A DNA stretch of 64,000 nt, taken from assembly GCA_005223185.1 (NCBI GenBank), contig NJBN01000001.1, forward strand, positions 62,001 through 126,000, given 5' to 3'. The stretch is from a candidate division LCP-89 bacterium B3_LCP. Its GTDB lineage: Bacteria; Electryoneota; B3-LCP. The first letter of the stretch is position 1. Each line of letters opens with the position of its first letter. Made by a program: the position numbers and the translations under genes. The notes under the pieces are model-generated. The model was given only the letters and a program-made list of their open reading frames with translations, ran no database searches and was not told where the DNA came from. This document shows, piece after piece, positions 8,488 through 17,765 of this stretch.

Positions 8488-9164
8488 TGGAAGGAATCGA
8501 ACATTACGTTCGGGGAAATCCTCTTGCAGCAGTAGTTGCAGTCTTTGTTGGAGGCTTACTGTCAGCTTCATCACCATGCGTGCTGGCTATCATGCCGATG
8601 GTCATTGGTTACGTGGGCGGGCACAGTCAAGGTGATCGAAAAAAGGCGCTGATCTATTCGCTTCTTTTTGCGCTGGGATTAGCAATTACCTTCACCATCC
8701 TCGGCGCTATGGCGGCCCTGTTTGGGCAACTGATGGGTGACGTCGGAAAACTCTGGTACTGGATAGTGGCTGCGATCGCCGTTTTCGTGGGACTTTCCCT
8801 TATGGGTGTGTTCGAGATCCGCATTCCCTTCGCTTCCAAGATGCAGACGAAACGGCGTGGAGCTCAGGGAGCTTTTCTGTTGGGATTGCTCTTCGGAGTT
8901 GTTTCCTCACCTTGCGCCACACCCGTTCTGGTCTTGATCCTAACCTTCGTGGCGACGCAGGGGCAGGTTGTCTACGGCACTTTATTGCTGTTCGTCTATG
9001 CCATCGGTCACTGCGCTTTGATTATTTTGGCGGGAGTCGTTACCGGTTTTGTGGAATCATTCGTAGAAGCCAAAGGAGTCGCTAATTTCTCAATCTGGGC
9101 AAAACGGGTATCCGGCGCGCTAGTTACGCTGGCAGGACTGTATATCTTATACTTGAACGTATAA
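8484..9164 (+). CDS. ccdA: CcdA/DsbD-type transmembrane electron carrier
   Basis: A 226-residue membrane protein with six predicted helices. The two conserved Cys lie in SASSPCVLAIMPMV (about residue 32) and VVSSPCATPVLVLI (about residue 138), the redox pair of the CcdA/DsbD beta family. It moves electrons from cytosolic thioredoxin to periplasmic thiol proteins. Translationally coupled to the anchored thioredoxin just upstream, so these two probably work as a pair. In cytochrome c biogenesis clusters the same protein serves CcsX; no such genes are seen here, so the arsenic operon is the more likely context. Confidence 0.88.
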   Translation: MMEGIEHYVRGNPLAAVVAVFVGGLLSASSPCVLAIMPMVIGYVGGHSQGDRKKALIYSLLFALGLAITFTILGAMAALFGQLMGDVGKLWYWIVAAIAVFVGLSLMGVFEIRIPFASKMQTKRRGAQGAFLLGLLFGVVSSPCATPVLVLILTFVATQGQVVYGTLLLFVYAIGHCALIILAGVVTGFVESFVEAKGVANFSIWAKRVSGALVTLAGLYILYLNV

Positions 9165-9184
9165 TTTGATTTATCAATGAAGAA

Positions 9185-10228
9185 ATGAACGCAAAAACCA
9201 AAAAAAAACTATCCTTCCTGGATAGATTTCTTACGATATGGATATTTTTGGCGATGGGTCTGGGTATCGGGCTGGGATTTTTAGCTCCAGTAGTAACGGA
9301 TGCGATCACTCATCTCTCCGTCGGCACCACATCGATCCCTATAGCGGCGGGATTAATTTTGATGATGTATCCACCTCTGGCAAAGGTGCGCTATGAACAG
9401 TTGGGGGAAGTGTTCAGGAACTGGCGGGTCTTAAGTCTGTCCCTGATTCTCAACTGGGTTGTAGGTCCTATACTTATGTTTTTCTTGGCGATTATCTTCC
9501 TCCCTTCCTACCCTCATTATATGACCGGACTGATAATAATAGGATTAGCGCGCTGCATAGCTATGGTCATAGTTTGGAACGATCTGGCGGGAGGCGACCC
9601 GGAATATGCCGCCGGATTAGTGGCATTTAATTCCATCTTTCAGGTACTCTTCTTTTCGCTTTATGCCTATGTTTTCGTAACTATTCTGCCTACCTGGTTC
9701 GGGTTTAGCAGTTACATCGTGGATATCACCATCGGTCAGATTGCTGAAAGTGTCTTCATCTACTTGGGCATACCCTTCATCGCCGGGTTTCTGACCAGGT
9801 TTATCCTCATCCGGGTTAAGGACAAGACCTGGTACCACACCAAATTCATCCCCAAGATCAGTCCAATTACCCTGATTGCCCTGTTATTCACAATAGTGGT
9901 TATGTTTTCGCTGAAAGGGGATAAGATCATCGAGCTGCCGTTAGATGTGGTGCGCATTGCCATCCCGCTGCTGCTGTATTTCCTGATTATGTTCCTGATC
10001 TCATTCCTGTTCAGCAAGAAAGTCGGTGCGGATTATCCCAAATCAGCATCTCTTTCCTTCACTGCCGCTTCGAATAATTTTGAATTGGCGATTGCGGTGG
10101 CGGTGGCAGTTTTCGGCATTCATTCGGGAGAGGCGTTTGCAGCAGTAATCGGCCCGTTGGTGGAGGTGCCCGTACTGATAAGTCTGGTAACTGTGGCTGT
10201 ATGGTTTAAGAAGAGATACTTTATTTGA
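9185..10228 (+). CDS. acr3: Arsenite efflux transporter, Acr3 family
   Basis: A 347-residue protein with ten predicted membrane helices. The family marker [20 protein letters not shown] carries the essential cysteine (Cys124 here), and the second conserved region [20 protein letters not shown] is intact. Acr3 exports As(OH)3, usually driven by proton motive force. It closes the operon and is followed by a bidirectional hairpin terminator. No arsenate reductase (arsC) gene is seen in the operon, so arsenate reduction would have to come from elsewhere or from the thioredoxin-like proteins. Confidence 0.94.
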   Translation: MNAKTKKKLSFLDRFLTIWIFLAMGLGIGLGFLAPVVTDAITHLSVGTTSIPIAAGLILMMYPPLAKVRYEQLGEVFRNWRVLSLSLILNWVVGPILMFFLAIIFLPSYPHYMTGLIIIGLARCIAMVIVWNDLAGGDPEYAAGLVAFNSIFQVLFFSLYAYVFVTILPTWFGFSSYIVDITIGQIAESVFIYLGIPFIAGFLTRFILIRVKDKTWYHTKFIPKISPITLIALLFTIVVMFSLKGDKIIELPLDVVRIAIPLLLYFLIMFLISFLFSKKVGADYPKSASLSFTAASNNFELAIAVAVAVFGIHSGEAFAAVIGPLVEVPVLISLVTVAVWFKKRYFI

Positions 10229-10371
10229 TTATGTTCAAATCCCGCAATTTTAGTGAAATGTGTTAGATTCCAGACAAGTTCGTAAGAGTCCTTTGTGGCT
10301 GGAATGACACATTTCTTCACTTTTGTGTCAGATCATGTCCCGCTCCGGCGAGAAGACCAGAAATAAAATGT

Positions 10372-10410
10372 AAAAGGGGCATTGCAGCAAAGCGAAAATG
10401 CCCCCTTATT
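10372..10410. terminator. Bidirectional terminator between acr3 and the beta-helix gene
   Basis: AAGGGGCATT pairs with AATGCCCCCTT with one bulged base across a loop of about 14 nt. T-rich sequence follows on both strands. The flanking genes converge. Confidence 0.7.
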
Positions 10411-10430
10411 TATACTTCATCCTTTAGACT

Positions 10431-12731
10431 TTACTTCAACAACACCATCTTACCTGATGCATTGAAGTCTCCAGCCTGCATACAGTAGATGTATAACCCA
10501 GACGTCAAACCGGAAGCATCAAAGGTAACTTCATGCACCCCAGCATCCCGCCATCCGTTCACCAATTCTGCAACCTTCCGTCCCGAGAGATCATACACCA
10601 CCAAGTTTACGAAACTTGCATCTTGCAACTTGAAGCTGAGAACTGTTGTGGGGTTGAAAGGATTGGGGTAATTCTGACACAGCGTATAATCTTCCGGCTG
10701 TGCGTTCTCTAAGGTAGTAAATGCGATCGGTCCCTCGAACGGATCACCGTAATTCTCCCACCCTGACAGGGCATCTCCTACCGTAGATCCTAACTTGGCG
10801 AAGCGGAAACTTCTCTTGGAAGTATCCGTTCCCACTACCGCATAAGCGTTATAGTAGTAAATCCCCGGTGGCGCTGCCGGGGGAACGTTCTGCGTCCTTA
10901 AGCGGCTGATGTTGCTATTGGCAGAAGAGGTGACAGCGATGGGACCTATAACCGGACCATACACAAATCCGCTGGGCAGGGTTATATCACACCAGATATT
11001 GGTTGCCTGTGGATTTGCCGTGTTATTGGATAGAGTCAGCAGGAAATTGAAACTGCTCCCTGCTTCCGGGATTACTATGGGTGCATCATAAGGCGTCGCC
11101 AGCATGCGCACCGGTTTGGACTGATCGAAGTAACAAGCTCCCATGTCTGATACGGTATTATCCGGGTCCAGGTATATCGGATCAGGATTGCCAGTGTCTA
11201 TACACGGCGATCCCCACAATATATCTGAGTACGCTTGCGCCTCAGTTGCGAACATGGGATCAGCATCTATATTACCGGTACCTGGCCAGCCGCCTTCAAT
11301 GTTGGAATAGGTAATGGTGGGGCTTGTGCCGGTGATCTGGAAAGGCGTGTTGCCGCGGACGATGAGATTGGTAATGGTGAGCGATGAATGTTCGATATTT
11401 AATCCTCCACCAGTACTACTGGTATTGTCTCGAATCGTATTGTTGGAGAAAGTTCCATCCGAATTATAGACGTAGATGCCCCCGCACAGTCCTTCGGCAG
11501 TATTAGATACGAAGGAGTTTCCCCTGATATCGAGAGGAAAGCCATTCCATATATAAATGCCTCCGTAATCTGCAGCAGAATTATAACCGATTATGTTGTC
11601 GGTAATGACGTGAAATGAACCTATTATTTCCATGCCACCACCGATACCCCCTCCAGTAACCGTATTGCTAGTAATAAAGTTGTTATTTATAACGCAGCCT
11701 GAACCATTGCACCTGATACCACCGCCGCCCATGGAAGTGTTATTGCTGATGATATTATTGCTGATAATAGCACTCACATCATAGCAATATATCCCACCTC
11801 CTAATGATGATGTATTATTGATGATAATATTGTCGGAGATAGTTGGCGCAAGGGGCCCTTCACATTTGATACCACCACCATAATTAACGGCAGAATTATT
11901 ACTAATTATGTTACCAGTTATGGAGCTACCTGAATCAAATACAAGAATCCCTCCGCTAGAACCGCTCGCCGAATTATATTCGATCACGTTATCTTGAATG
12001 ATATCGTAGGAATAACATGACACGATAGCGCCGCCGTAATCTCCTGATGAATTACCACTCAAAGTATTGCCTATCAGGTCAGCAAAGGACCAGAAAGTAA
12101 AAATAGCCCCACCGTCGTCGCCCGCGGAATTGTTGGAAATCGTACAATTCGCGATAACAGGGTTGCACTCATCAAAAATCATGGCACCTCCGTCATCGCC
12201 AGCGTAGTTATTGGTTACCGTGCAATTGTCGAATGTCACATTTGAGTAGCCACCATAGATTGCTCCACCATCATTATTAGCTTTACAACTATCGATGATG
12301 CAGTGCGTTATGATGGGGCTGCAACTCTGGAATTTTAGGGCCCCACCGCTATTATCCGCCCCAGATGCCCAACCGCGTTTCAGAGTGCAGCGTTCCAAAC
12401 GTGAAGAATCCTGCGCTGACAGGAAGCGTATGCCATGCCAGAAAGTCCCTGCGTTCAACGCATCGAAACGAATCGGATCCATTTCCGTTCCCACCGCCCA
12501 GAGAGTGGCGTTTGTCTGCACAAAGAGCTTGCAATTGACGATGAATAGCACCTCCACGCCCGGCATAATGGTAAGTGAAGAATCCTGAGGAACGTAAAGC
12601 TCACCCTGCACCAGCACCGTGTCCGCATCCCATACTCCGTAAACGTTTCCGCTAACCAGGATAGTCTCAGCGGAACAGAGAGCATAGCTCAACAGCATGA
12701 GACTGACAAAAACCAGAATTAACCGTTTCAT
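10431..12731 (-). CDS. Secreted right-handed parallel beta-helix protein with T9SS sorting tail
   Basis: 766 residues. A signal peptide is clear (MKRLILVFVSLMLLSYALCS, cleavage near 21). Residues about 100-470 are more than 15 short repeats of the form NNTAxxxGGGIxxxxS, typical of PbH1/Omp-like parallel beta-helices. A middle Ig-like domain follows (about 535-650). The last 80 residues are a sorting tail: NYPNPFNPTTVLSFKL, then VYDLSGRKVAELV, ending in SGKMVLLK. Proteins of this build are exported to the cell surface by type IX secretion in FCB bacteria; binding partner or substrate is unknown. The tail is nearly the same, also in DNA, as that of the FG-GAP protein at 35624. Confidence 0.85.
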   Translation of the reverse strand: MKRLILVFVSLMLLSYALCSAETILVSGNVYGVWDADTVLVQGELYVPQDSSLTIMPGVEVLFIVNCKLFVQTNATLWAVGTEMDPIRFDALNAGTFWHGIRFLSAQDSSRLERCTLKRGWASGADNSGGALKFQSCSPIITHCIIDSCKANNDGGAIYGGYSNVTFDNCTVTNNYAGDDGGAMIFDECNPVIANCTISNNSAGDDGGAIFTFWSFADLIGNTLSGNSSGDYGGAIVSCYSYDIIQDNVIEYNSASGSSGGILVFDSGSSITGNIISNNSAVNYGGGIKCEGPLAPTISDNIIINNTSSLGGGIYCYDVSAIISNNIISNNTSMGGGGIRCNGSGCVINNNFITSNTVTGGGIGGGMEIIGSFHVITDNIIGYNSAADYGGIYIWNGFPLDIRGNSFVSNTAEGLCGGIYVYNSDGTFSNNTIRDNTSSTGGGLNIEHSSLTITNLIVRGNTPFQITGTSPTITYSNIEGGWPGTGNIDADPMFATEAQAYSDILWGSPCIDTGNPDPIYLDPDNTVSDMGACYFDQSKPVRMLATPYDAPIVIPEAGSSFNFLLTLSNNTANPQATNIWCDITLPSGFVYGPVIGPIAVTSSANSNISRLRTQNVPPAAPPGIYYYNAYAVVGTDTSKRSFRFAKLGSTVGDALSGWENYGDPFEGPIAFTTLENAQPEDYTLCQNYPNPFNPTTVLSFKLQDASFVNLVVYDLSGRKVAELVNGWRDAGVHEVTFDASGLTSGLYIYCMQAGDFNASGKMVLLK

Positions 12732-12760
12732 TTTAACCTCCGTTAAGAATGAACAAATAT

Positions 12761-12789
12761 AATGTACAATAAAAAATGCACAAACTCAA
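12761..12789 (-). promoter_or_regulatory. Sigma-70-like promoter for the beta-helix gene
   Basis: On the minus strand TTGAGT (12789-12784) and TACATT (12766-12761) are 17 nt apart, ahead of a GGAGG ribosome binding site (12741-12737). Confidence 0.5.
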
Positions 12790-12881
12790 GGCATTTTTTT
12801 TATGCAGGTGAGATTTTCTAAATTGCTAAGAAACGTGGGGTTAATGAGTGGTTGGGGCTTTTGGTGAGTTTCTATGTGGTT

Positions 12882-15320
12882 TTAATCGGAAATTTCAGTT
12901 TCTTCACGTGCGGTTTGGGTGGTCATAACATCATTTATAGTGCTGAACAACGTCTGGGCTTGAATGGGTTTTGGGAGGTACTCATCCATTCCCGAATCCA
13001 AGCACATCTCTCTGTCCCCTTTCATGGCATGAGCAGTCATGGCGATTATAGGAATGTGATCGCCCGTTATTAACTCCTTCTCTCTGATCTCTCTGGTGGC
13101 GGTAAGCCCATCCATTTGGGGCATCTGCACGTCCATGAGGATAAAATCGAATTGTGGCGTCTTTGCATCAAAGAGCAGTTCGATTGCCTCTTTTCCGTTC
13201 TCAGCCACTGTTACGTTGTGGCCCCGCTTGGAAAGCATATTTACAGCCACCTTCTGATTTACCAGATTGTCTTCTGCTAAGAGAATATTGTATTTTTTAG
13301 CTTCTTCTCGCAGTGAATGGATCGTGGTCAAATTCCACTGTGTGTCCTCCTGTGATTTTATGCCCAATACCCTGCTTATCGTATTCATCAGCACGGACTG
13401 TTTTACAGGTTTGGTCAGATAGCCTTTAATACCGATTTGCTCACAACGAACGGCGTCACCTCTTTTACCACCGGAAGTCAGCATGATCAATTCAGTGGAA
13501 TCATATCCCCGGGTTTTCCTGATCTGCTGCGCTAATTCAAATCCATCCATTTTCGGCATGTGCCCGTCAATTATTGCAAACGTAAATGGAATGTCTGATT
13601 TTCCGGCATCATGCAGAGCGGAAAGAGCGTTCTCCCCGTTCTCGGCTGCCGTAGGTATCATACCAACGTTCTCCAGAACTTTTTGCAATAAAGATCTGGC
13701 GGTTTCATTATCATCGACGATTAAAGCGCGCCTTCCCCTGAGTTCTTTAAGACTTTGGTGAGGTTTTTTGCCAAGACTCTTTTCCTGACTACTGAAAACA
13801 GCCGTAAAGACGAATTTGCTCCCCTCATCTACGCGGCTTTCGACGCTGATTTCTCCGCCCATCATGGTTACTAACTGTTTGCTGATGGTCAAACCCAAGC
13901 CGGTGCCGCCGTGCTTCCGGGTAGTGGAACCATCTGCTTGTGTAAAGCTGTCGAAGATTGCTTCCACGCGGTGTTCAGGAATACCGATGCCGGTGTCTTT
14001 GATCTCGAATTCGAATACTAAAGTATCTTTGTCAGTTTCTTCTTTCTGTCTGGCAAAGAGCGATATTTCACCGCTGTTGGTAAACTTTACGGCATTCCCC
14101 ATGAGGTTGATTATCACCTGACGGAGTCTGCCCGGATCGCCGACAAGGGCTGTGGGCGTTTCCGGATCCATGAAGCAATGCAGTTCGATGCCTTTCTCAT
14201 CTGTTTTATAAGTCAGGATATCCCCGATTTCCTCGATAATAGTCAACAGGTCGAAGTCTATGGCTTCCAGTTCCAATTTACCGGCTTCTATCTTGGAAAA
14301 GTCTAAAATGTCGTTGATGATCCCCAGCAGGGCTGAACCACTGTTACTTATGGTTTCAACGTATTCACGCTGTTCCTTACTCAGGTCTCTTTCTTCAGTT
14401 AGAAGTTGCGTGAATCCCAAGATTCCATTGAGCGGAGTGCGTATTTCGTGGCTCATGTTGGCTAAAAACTCGCTCTTGGCGCGACTGGATTCTTCAGCCT
14501 GTTCTTTGGCTGCTTTTAGCTCTTCTTCAGCCTGTTTGCGTTCGATGATTTCCTGCTGCAATTCATCGGTTCTTTCATGAACCACATTTTCCAGATTTTT
14601 ATTATACTCTTCAATCTCCCCCCTTGAAGTCTTCAGGCTTTTTATCATAGCTTTGAATGATTTACCTAAAACACCGATCTCGTCACTGGATTCAATATCC
14701 AGCTCGACATTAAGATTGCCTTGAGACATCTCCCGGGCTGCATCTCGTAACTTTTTTATGGGTGCTGTCAATTTACTCGAAAGAAGGCCGCCAACTATCA
14801 ATCCCAGGAGAATGACTAGAAGACTGACTAATAAGGTTACGTGCCTATTGTGGGTAACCTCAGCATTTAGGTTGTCCAACGAAAGACCCAACGCTAATGC
14901 TCCTATCAGTTTACCGGAAGAATAAATGGGCGCTACCACATTGAGTAAATCATATCGAATAAAACTCCGGGGCTCAGGGATGAAACGCAACTCTATAGGT
15001 ACGTCTATCGAGTCTTTGGAAAAGTTTGCCAAATATTCATCTTCCCAGCGAAGAACTTTTACATAAATAACCTCTCCATCCTGCTCCACACTCGCCCAAT
15101 TTTCAAATAACGATTCATCATCATGGTGTGCCAGAGCAGCGCTGACGCTGTAAGCTAACATCTCAGCTACACTGGTTCCCTTTGATTTGAGTGCATAGAA
15201 TGCCTGTTGCTCCTGCCGTGCGGGGAAGAACAAAATAATGAAGACGGCGATTATCAGTGCAACCGCAACAATGGCTGAAGTTATCTTCTTATTGATTGAC
15301 AGGTTGGCGAAGAATCTCAT
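12882..15320 (-). CDS. Membrane hybrid sensor histidine kinase with two receiver domains
   Basis: 812 residues. TM1 about 13-33, a periplasmic sensor region of about 125 residues with His and Asp rich parts (HHDDESL near 65), TM2 about 160-182, HAMP about 183-237, coiled coil about 238-280, HisKA with [15 protein letters not shown] (His291), HATPase about 395-510 with [16 protein letters not shown]1 about 530-645 and REC2 about 675-795 ([12 protein letters not shown]). The kinase core with two receivers is very similar to that of the 1438-residue kinase at 53894. No output gene is adjacent, so the partner is unknown. The sensor region is of the double-dCache/sCache-like size, a guess only. 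Confidence 0.9.
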   Translation of the reverse strand: MRFFANLSINKKITSAIVAVALIIAVFIILFFPARQEQQAFYALKSKGTSVAEMLAYSVSAALAHHDDESLFENWASVEQDGEVIYVKVLRWEDEYLANFSKDSIDVPIELRFIPEPRSFIRYDLLNVVAPIYSSGKLIGALALGLSLDNLNAEVTHNRHVTLLVSLLVILLGLIVGGLLSSKLTAPIKKLRDAAREMSQGNLNVELDIESSDEIGVLGKSFKAMIKSLKTSRGEIEEYNKNLENVVHERTDELQQEIIERKQAEEELKAAKEQAEESSRAKSEFLANMSHEIRTPLNGILGFTQLLTEERDLSKEQREYVETISNSGSALLGIINDILDFSKIEAGKLELEAIDFDLLTIIEEIGDILTYKTDEKGIELHCFMDPETPTALVGDPGRLRQVIINLMGNAVKFTNSGEISLFARQKEETDKDTLVFEFEIKDTGIGIPEHRVEAIFDSFTQADGSTTRKHGGTGLGLTISKQLVTMMGGEISVESRVDEGSKFVFTAVFSSQEKSLGKKPHQSLKELRGRRALIVDDNETARSLLQKVLENVGMIPTAAENGENALSALHDAGKSDIPFTFAIIDGHMPKMDGFELAQQIRKTRGYDSTELIMLTSGGKRGDAVRCEQIGIKGYLTKPVKQSVLMNTISRVLGIKSQEDTQWNLTTIHSLREEAKKYNILLAEDNLVNQKVAVNMLSKRGHNVTVAENGKEAIELLFDAKTPQFDFILMDVQMPQMDGLTATREIREKELITGDHIPIIAMTAHAMKGDREMCLDSGMDEYLPKPIQAQTLFSTINDVMTTQTAREETEISD

Positions 15321-15572
15321 TATATTCTACCTGAATATCCCAGGAACCTTCACAGAATGGTTCGTTGATATAACGTAGCAATTCAAAGTATCAGACGGAT
15401 TGTTTTTTTACAAATAAAAAAATTGAAATTCGAAGCCTCAGAGAAGTATTGACCTTAAAGTAGGAAAAGGGTATCAGGGTCTTCTAAATGAACGCTTGAG
15501 TTTGAAAGGAATTGTTGCTGGAATTGGCCGAACAAGTTAGAAAATAAATTATAAAAATTTCTAACAAATCTC
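15321..15572. other. Divergent intergenic region, no feature seen
   Basis: AT-rich spacer between the divergent hybrid kinase and perR-like genes. No gene, hairpin or clear promoter was found before the elements listed at 15573 and 15608. Confidence 0.4.
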
Positions 15573-15601
15573 TTGACTTAAGCGTATTATATGTGTAAAT
15601 T
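15573..15601 (+). promoter_or_regulatory. Promoter of the perR-like gene
   Basis: TTGACT (15573-15578) and TAAATT (15596-15601) with a 17-nt spacer. The same -10 hexamer occurs at 35584 with a perfect TTGACA. The inverted repeat at 15608 begins just downstream of the -10. Confidence 0.55.
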
Positions 15602-15607
15602 AACAGT

Positions 15608-15623
15608 AATAATTCTCATTATT
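15608..15623. promoter_or_regulatory. PerR/Fur-type box (inverted repeat)
   Basis: AATAAT-TCTC-ATTATT is a perfect 6-bp inverted repeat of the AT-rich kind bound by PerR and Fur proteins. It overlaps the expected transcription start and would give autoregulation. Confidence 0.6.
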
Positions 15624-15626
15624 GAT

Positions 15627-15640
15627 AAGGAGGGGCTATC
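15627..15640 (+). promoter_or_regulatory. Strong ribosome binding site followed by an ATC codon
   Basis: AAGGAGGGG (15627-15635) is the best Shine-Dalgarno in this region, yet the first ATG (15662) is 26 nt away. The frame is open back to 15629, and an ATC codon at 15638 lies close behind the site. The added residues (NTSPKSR before MTRQRR) look like a normal Fur-family N-terminus, so initiation at a non-standard codon is possible. Confidence 0.4.
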
Positions 15641-15661
15641 AATACTTCACCGAAAAGCAGA

Positions 15662-16039
15662 ATGACCAGGCAGCGCAGAGTAATTTTGGAAGAACTGCGC
15701 AAAGTCAGAAGCCACCCGACGGCAGATGAAATTTATCAAATGGCACGCAAGCATCTGCCCCGCATCAGCCTGGGTACTGTTTACCGCAACCTTGAAGTTC
15801 TTTCAGACCAGGGCCTGATAAAGAAACTCGATGTGAGTGGGGATCGCAGTCGCTTTGATGGTGATCTCACCGAACACGTTCACATACGTTGCATCGTCTG
15901 CGGTCGAGTGGATGACTTTCCCGTTCGCCCAGCAGTGACCTTGCCTGAGATCAATAATGATTGTGGATATGAGATCGGGGGTTTCGTTCTGGAATTTTCC
16001 GGGCAATGTCCGCAATGTAAAAAGGCGGAGGTCTGTTGA
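15662..16039 (+). CDS. perR: Fur-family regulator, PerR-like
   Basis: A 125-residue Fur-fold repressor. DNA-binding winged helix at about 1-65 (TRQRRVILEELR, LPRISLGTVYRNLEVLSDQG). The dimer/metal part holds EHVHIRCIVCGRVDDF and ends with CPQCKKAEVC: two Cys-x2-Cys pairs forming a structural zinc site. The His cluster usual in Fur (HHHH) is reduced to HVH, as in PerR-type members. Position ahead of a peroxiredoxin gene and a PerR-like box argues for a peroxide sensor, but iron Fur cannot be excluded. The start is doubtful: ATG 15662 is far from the ribosome binding site, and the true N-terminus may include about eight more residues. Confidence 0.85.
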   Translation: MTRQRRVILEELRKVRSHPTADEIYQMARKHLPRISLGTVYRNLEVLSDQGLIKKLDVSGDRSRFDGDLTEHVHIRCIVCGRVDDFPVRPAVTLPEINNDCGYEIGGFVLEFSGQCPQCKKAEVC

Positions 16040-16121
16040 TAATGGGATTTTACGAGCGATGAGTTTGATTAAACTGAGAAAAACGAATAAAAGCAATTAA
16101 AACGAACCAAGGAGAAGAAAA

Positions 16122-16712
16122 ATGTCATCATTAGTAACAAAAGAGGCGCCTGATTTTACAGCTCAGGCGGTAATGGCGGATAATTCATTTGAAGAGTTGA
16201 AACTTTCTTCATATCGAGGAAAATACGTGGTACTCTTCTTCTATCCGTTGGATTTCACCTTCGTGTGCCCGTCTGAAATCATCGCTTTTAACAAAGCGCT
16301 GGAGAAGTTCAGATCGAAGAACGCCGAAGTTATCGGTGTTTCCATAGATTCGCACTTCTCGCACTGGGCTTGGAAGAACACCAAAGTAGAAGATGGCGGT
16401 ATAGGTCAGATTCAGTACCCGCTTGTGGCTGATTTGAACAAGAATATCAGCCGTGATTACGGAGTACTCTTCGATGAATCCGTGGCTCTACGCGGACTGT
16501 TTCTGATTGACAAAAAAGGCATCATTCGCCATTCCGTCATAAATGATCTTTCGCTGGGTCGCAGCACCGATGAGGCGCTGAGGATGTTGGATGCCTTGCA
16601 GTTCAGCGAAGAACACGGCGAAGTCTGCCCGGCTAACTGGCGGGAAGGCGAAGAAGCCATGAAGCCAACTGCTGAAGGCGTTGCCGATTACTTAGCCAAA
16701 CACGCACAGTAA
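16122..16712 (+). CDS. ahpC: Typical 2-Cys peroxiredoxin (AhpC/TSA family)
   Basis: 196 residues, usual length for the AhpC-Prx1 class. The peroxidatic Cys49 is in YPLDFTFVCPSEI and the resolving Cys169 in HGEVCPANW. It reduces hydrogen peroxide and organic peroxides using a thiol donor; no ahpF lies nearby, so thioredoxin or a rubredoxin-type donor is likely. It starts 82 nt after the Fur-family gene with an AAGGAGAAG ribosome binding site, and is followed by a stable hairpin (16736-16765) in the gap before the ferritin-like gene. Confidence 0.95.
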   Translation: MSSLVTKEAPDFTAQAVMADNSFEELKLSSYRGKYVVLFFYPLDFTFVCPSEIIAFNKALEKFRSKNAEVIGVSIDSHFSHWAWKNTKVEDGGIGQIQYPLVADLNKNISRDYGVLFDESVALRGLFLIDKKGIIRHSVINDLSLGRSTDEALRMLDALQFSEEHGEVCPANWREGEEAMKPTAEGVADYLAKHAQ

Positions 16713-16735
16713 TGCTGTAGTGTCTGAATTAAGAA

Positions 16736-16765
16736 CGATCCGGGATGTGTGTGCATTCCGGATCG
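16736..16765 (+). other. Stable intercistronic hairpin without T-tract
   Basis: CGATCCGGGATG and CATTCCGGATCG pair over 12 bp (one G-T) around a TGTGTG loop. No T-run follows, so it is more likely a transcript-stabilising or processing element than a full terminator. Confidence 0.6.
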
Positions 16766-16865
16766 GAAAGTACCAAAATAGGGAGAAACAGGTATTCTTA
16801 GCTTTCGTTGGAATAGAAATAACTATGCAGAGTAAGGTAATAACTCAATAAGGGGAGATTTAATT

Positions 16866-17303
16866 ATGAGTACAAAGGAGATACAAGAGAACTTAGCCAC
16901 TGATATGGATCACTGGATGCAAATTGAGGATGCCGCAGTGGCGTCAACTGGTGCAATTATTGAGAAGACCGGTAACCCTGTCGTTCGCCTGGTAATGGAA
17001 ATCATTCAGCGTGATTCGCTGATGCATCATCGTATTCAGGAGTTCATCAAGGATACCATAACCAGAGAACCGGTTTCTTTGACGCCGGATGAATTGGCGG
17101 ACGTGTGGACGATGGTTGAAAAGCACATTGAGATCGAGAAGAAAACAGTGGAAACGGCAGAGAATGCCATTGATTCAATTAAAGACAAGAAGATGGTTGT
17201 TCAGGAGTATTTGTTGAATTATCTTCTTATTGACGAGAAGAAACATGATTCTCTGCTGGCAACGCTGGAAACTATAAAGAAGGGAATGTACCCTTACGGT
17301 TAA
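16866..17303 (+). CDS. Ferritin-like four-helix protein of unknown function
   Basis: 145 residues, all alpha. Candidate metal ligands sit with the periodicity of ferritin-like di-iron proteins: Glu in MQIEDAAVAS, His in DSLMHHRIQEF, Glu in MVEKHIEIEKKTVE and His in DEKKHDSLLATLE. It is not a canonical ferritin, Dps or rubrerythrin and has no rubredoxin domain. The ribosome binding site GGGGAG lies 10 nt before the ATG. The next gene, superoxide reductase, starts 17 nt downstream, so a role in iron or peroxide handling is a fair guess. Confidence 0.72.
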   Translation: MSTKEIQENLATDMDHWMQIEDAAVASTGAIIEKTGNPVVRLVMEIIQRDSLMHHRIQEFIKDTITREPVSLTPDELADVWTMVEKHIEIEKKTVETAENAIDSIKDKKMVVQEYLLNYLLIDEKKHDSLLATLETIKKGMYPYG

Positions 17304-17320
17304 AATCAGGGAGGTAAATA

Positions 17321-17695
17321 ATGGCTGATAGATTTCAAATCTATAAGTGCGAAAAGTGCGGAAATATCGTTTCTGTCATGCATGGTGCAGGCGGTACTTT
17401 AGAATGCTGCCATGAAACGATGAAACTCTTGGAAGAAAACACCACGGACGCTGCTCTGGAGAAGCACGTTCCGGTATTGGAAAAGACCGGAAGCGCCTGG
17501 AAAGTCAGTGTGGGCAGCGTAGCTCATCCTATGGGCGATGACCATTACATTGAGTGGATCGAATTGCTTTATGGAGACAAAAGCTGCGCAGTTTTCTTGA
17601 AGCCAGGAGATACGCCGGAAGCTCTGTTTCAGGTCCAAGCGGATAATGTGACCGCCAGGGCATACTGCAACCTGCACGGTTTGTGGAAATCGTAA
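17321..17695 (+). CDS. dfx: Superoxide reductase (desulfoferrodoxin)
   Basis: 124 residues. Both centres of the 2Fe type are present: centre I with Cys10, Cys13, Cys29 and Cys30 (desulforedoxin fold), and centre II with His49, His69, His75, Cys116 and His119 (motifs EKHVPVLE, HPMGDDHYIEWI and CNLHGLW). It reduces superoxide to hydrogen peroxide without making oxygen, as usual in anaerobes; the peroxide would be removed by the peroxiredoxin and rubrerythrins of the same island. GGGAGG precedes the ATG. Confidence 0.96.
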   Translation: MADRFQIYKCEKCGNIVSVMHGAGGTLECCHETMKLLEENTTDAALEKHVPVLEKTGSAWKVSVGSVAHPMGDDHYIEWIELLYGDKSCAVFLKPGDTPEALFQVQADNVTARAYCNLHGLWKS

Positions 17696-17701
17696 TCATT
17701 T

Positions 17702-17733
17702 CAGGTCGCCAGGATGTATATTCTGGCGACCTG
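17702..17733 (+). other. Perfect 11-bp intercistronic hairpin between dfx and cydA
   Basis: CAGGTCGCCAG pairs exactly with CTGGCGACCTG around a 10-nt loop. Only weak T content follows, so termination would be partial at best; it may set the expression ratio of the stress genes and the oxidase genes. Confidence 0.6.
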
Positions 17734-17765
17734 TTGGCTACCATTATAAACAGGGGATCAAATCA

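Noticed and set aside
12882-15320. Chemotaxis-type or phytochrome hybrid kinase
   Set aside because: No bilin-binding, CheA or Hpt domain; the order TM-sensor-TM-HAMP-HisKA-HATPase-REC-REC is plain.
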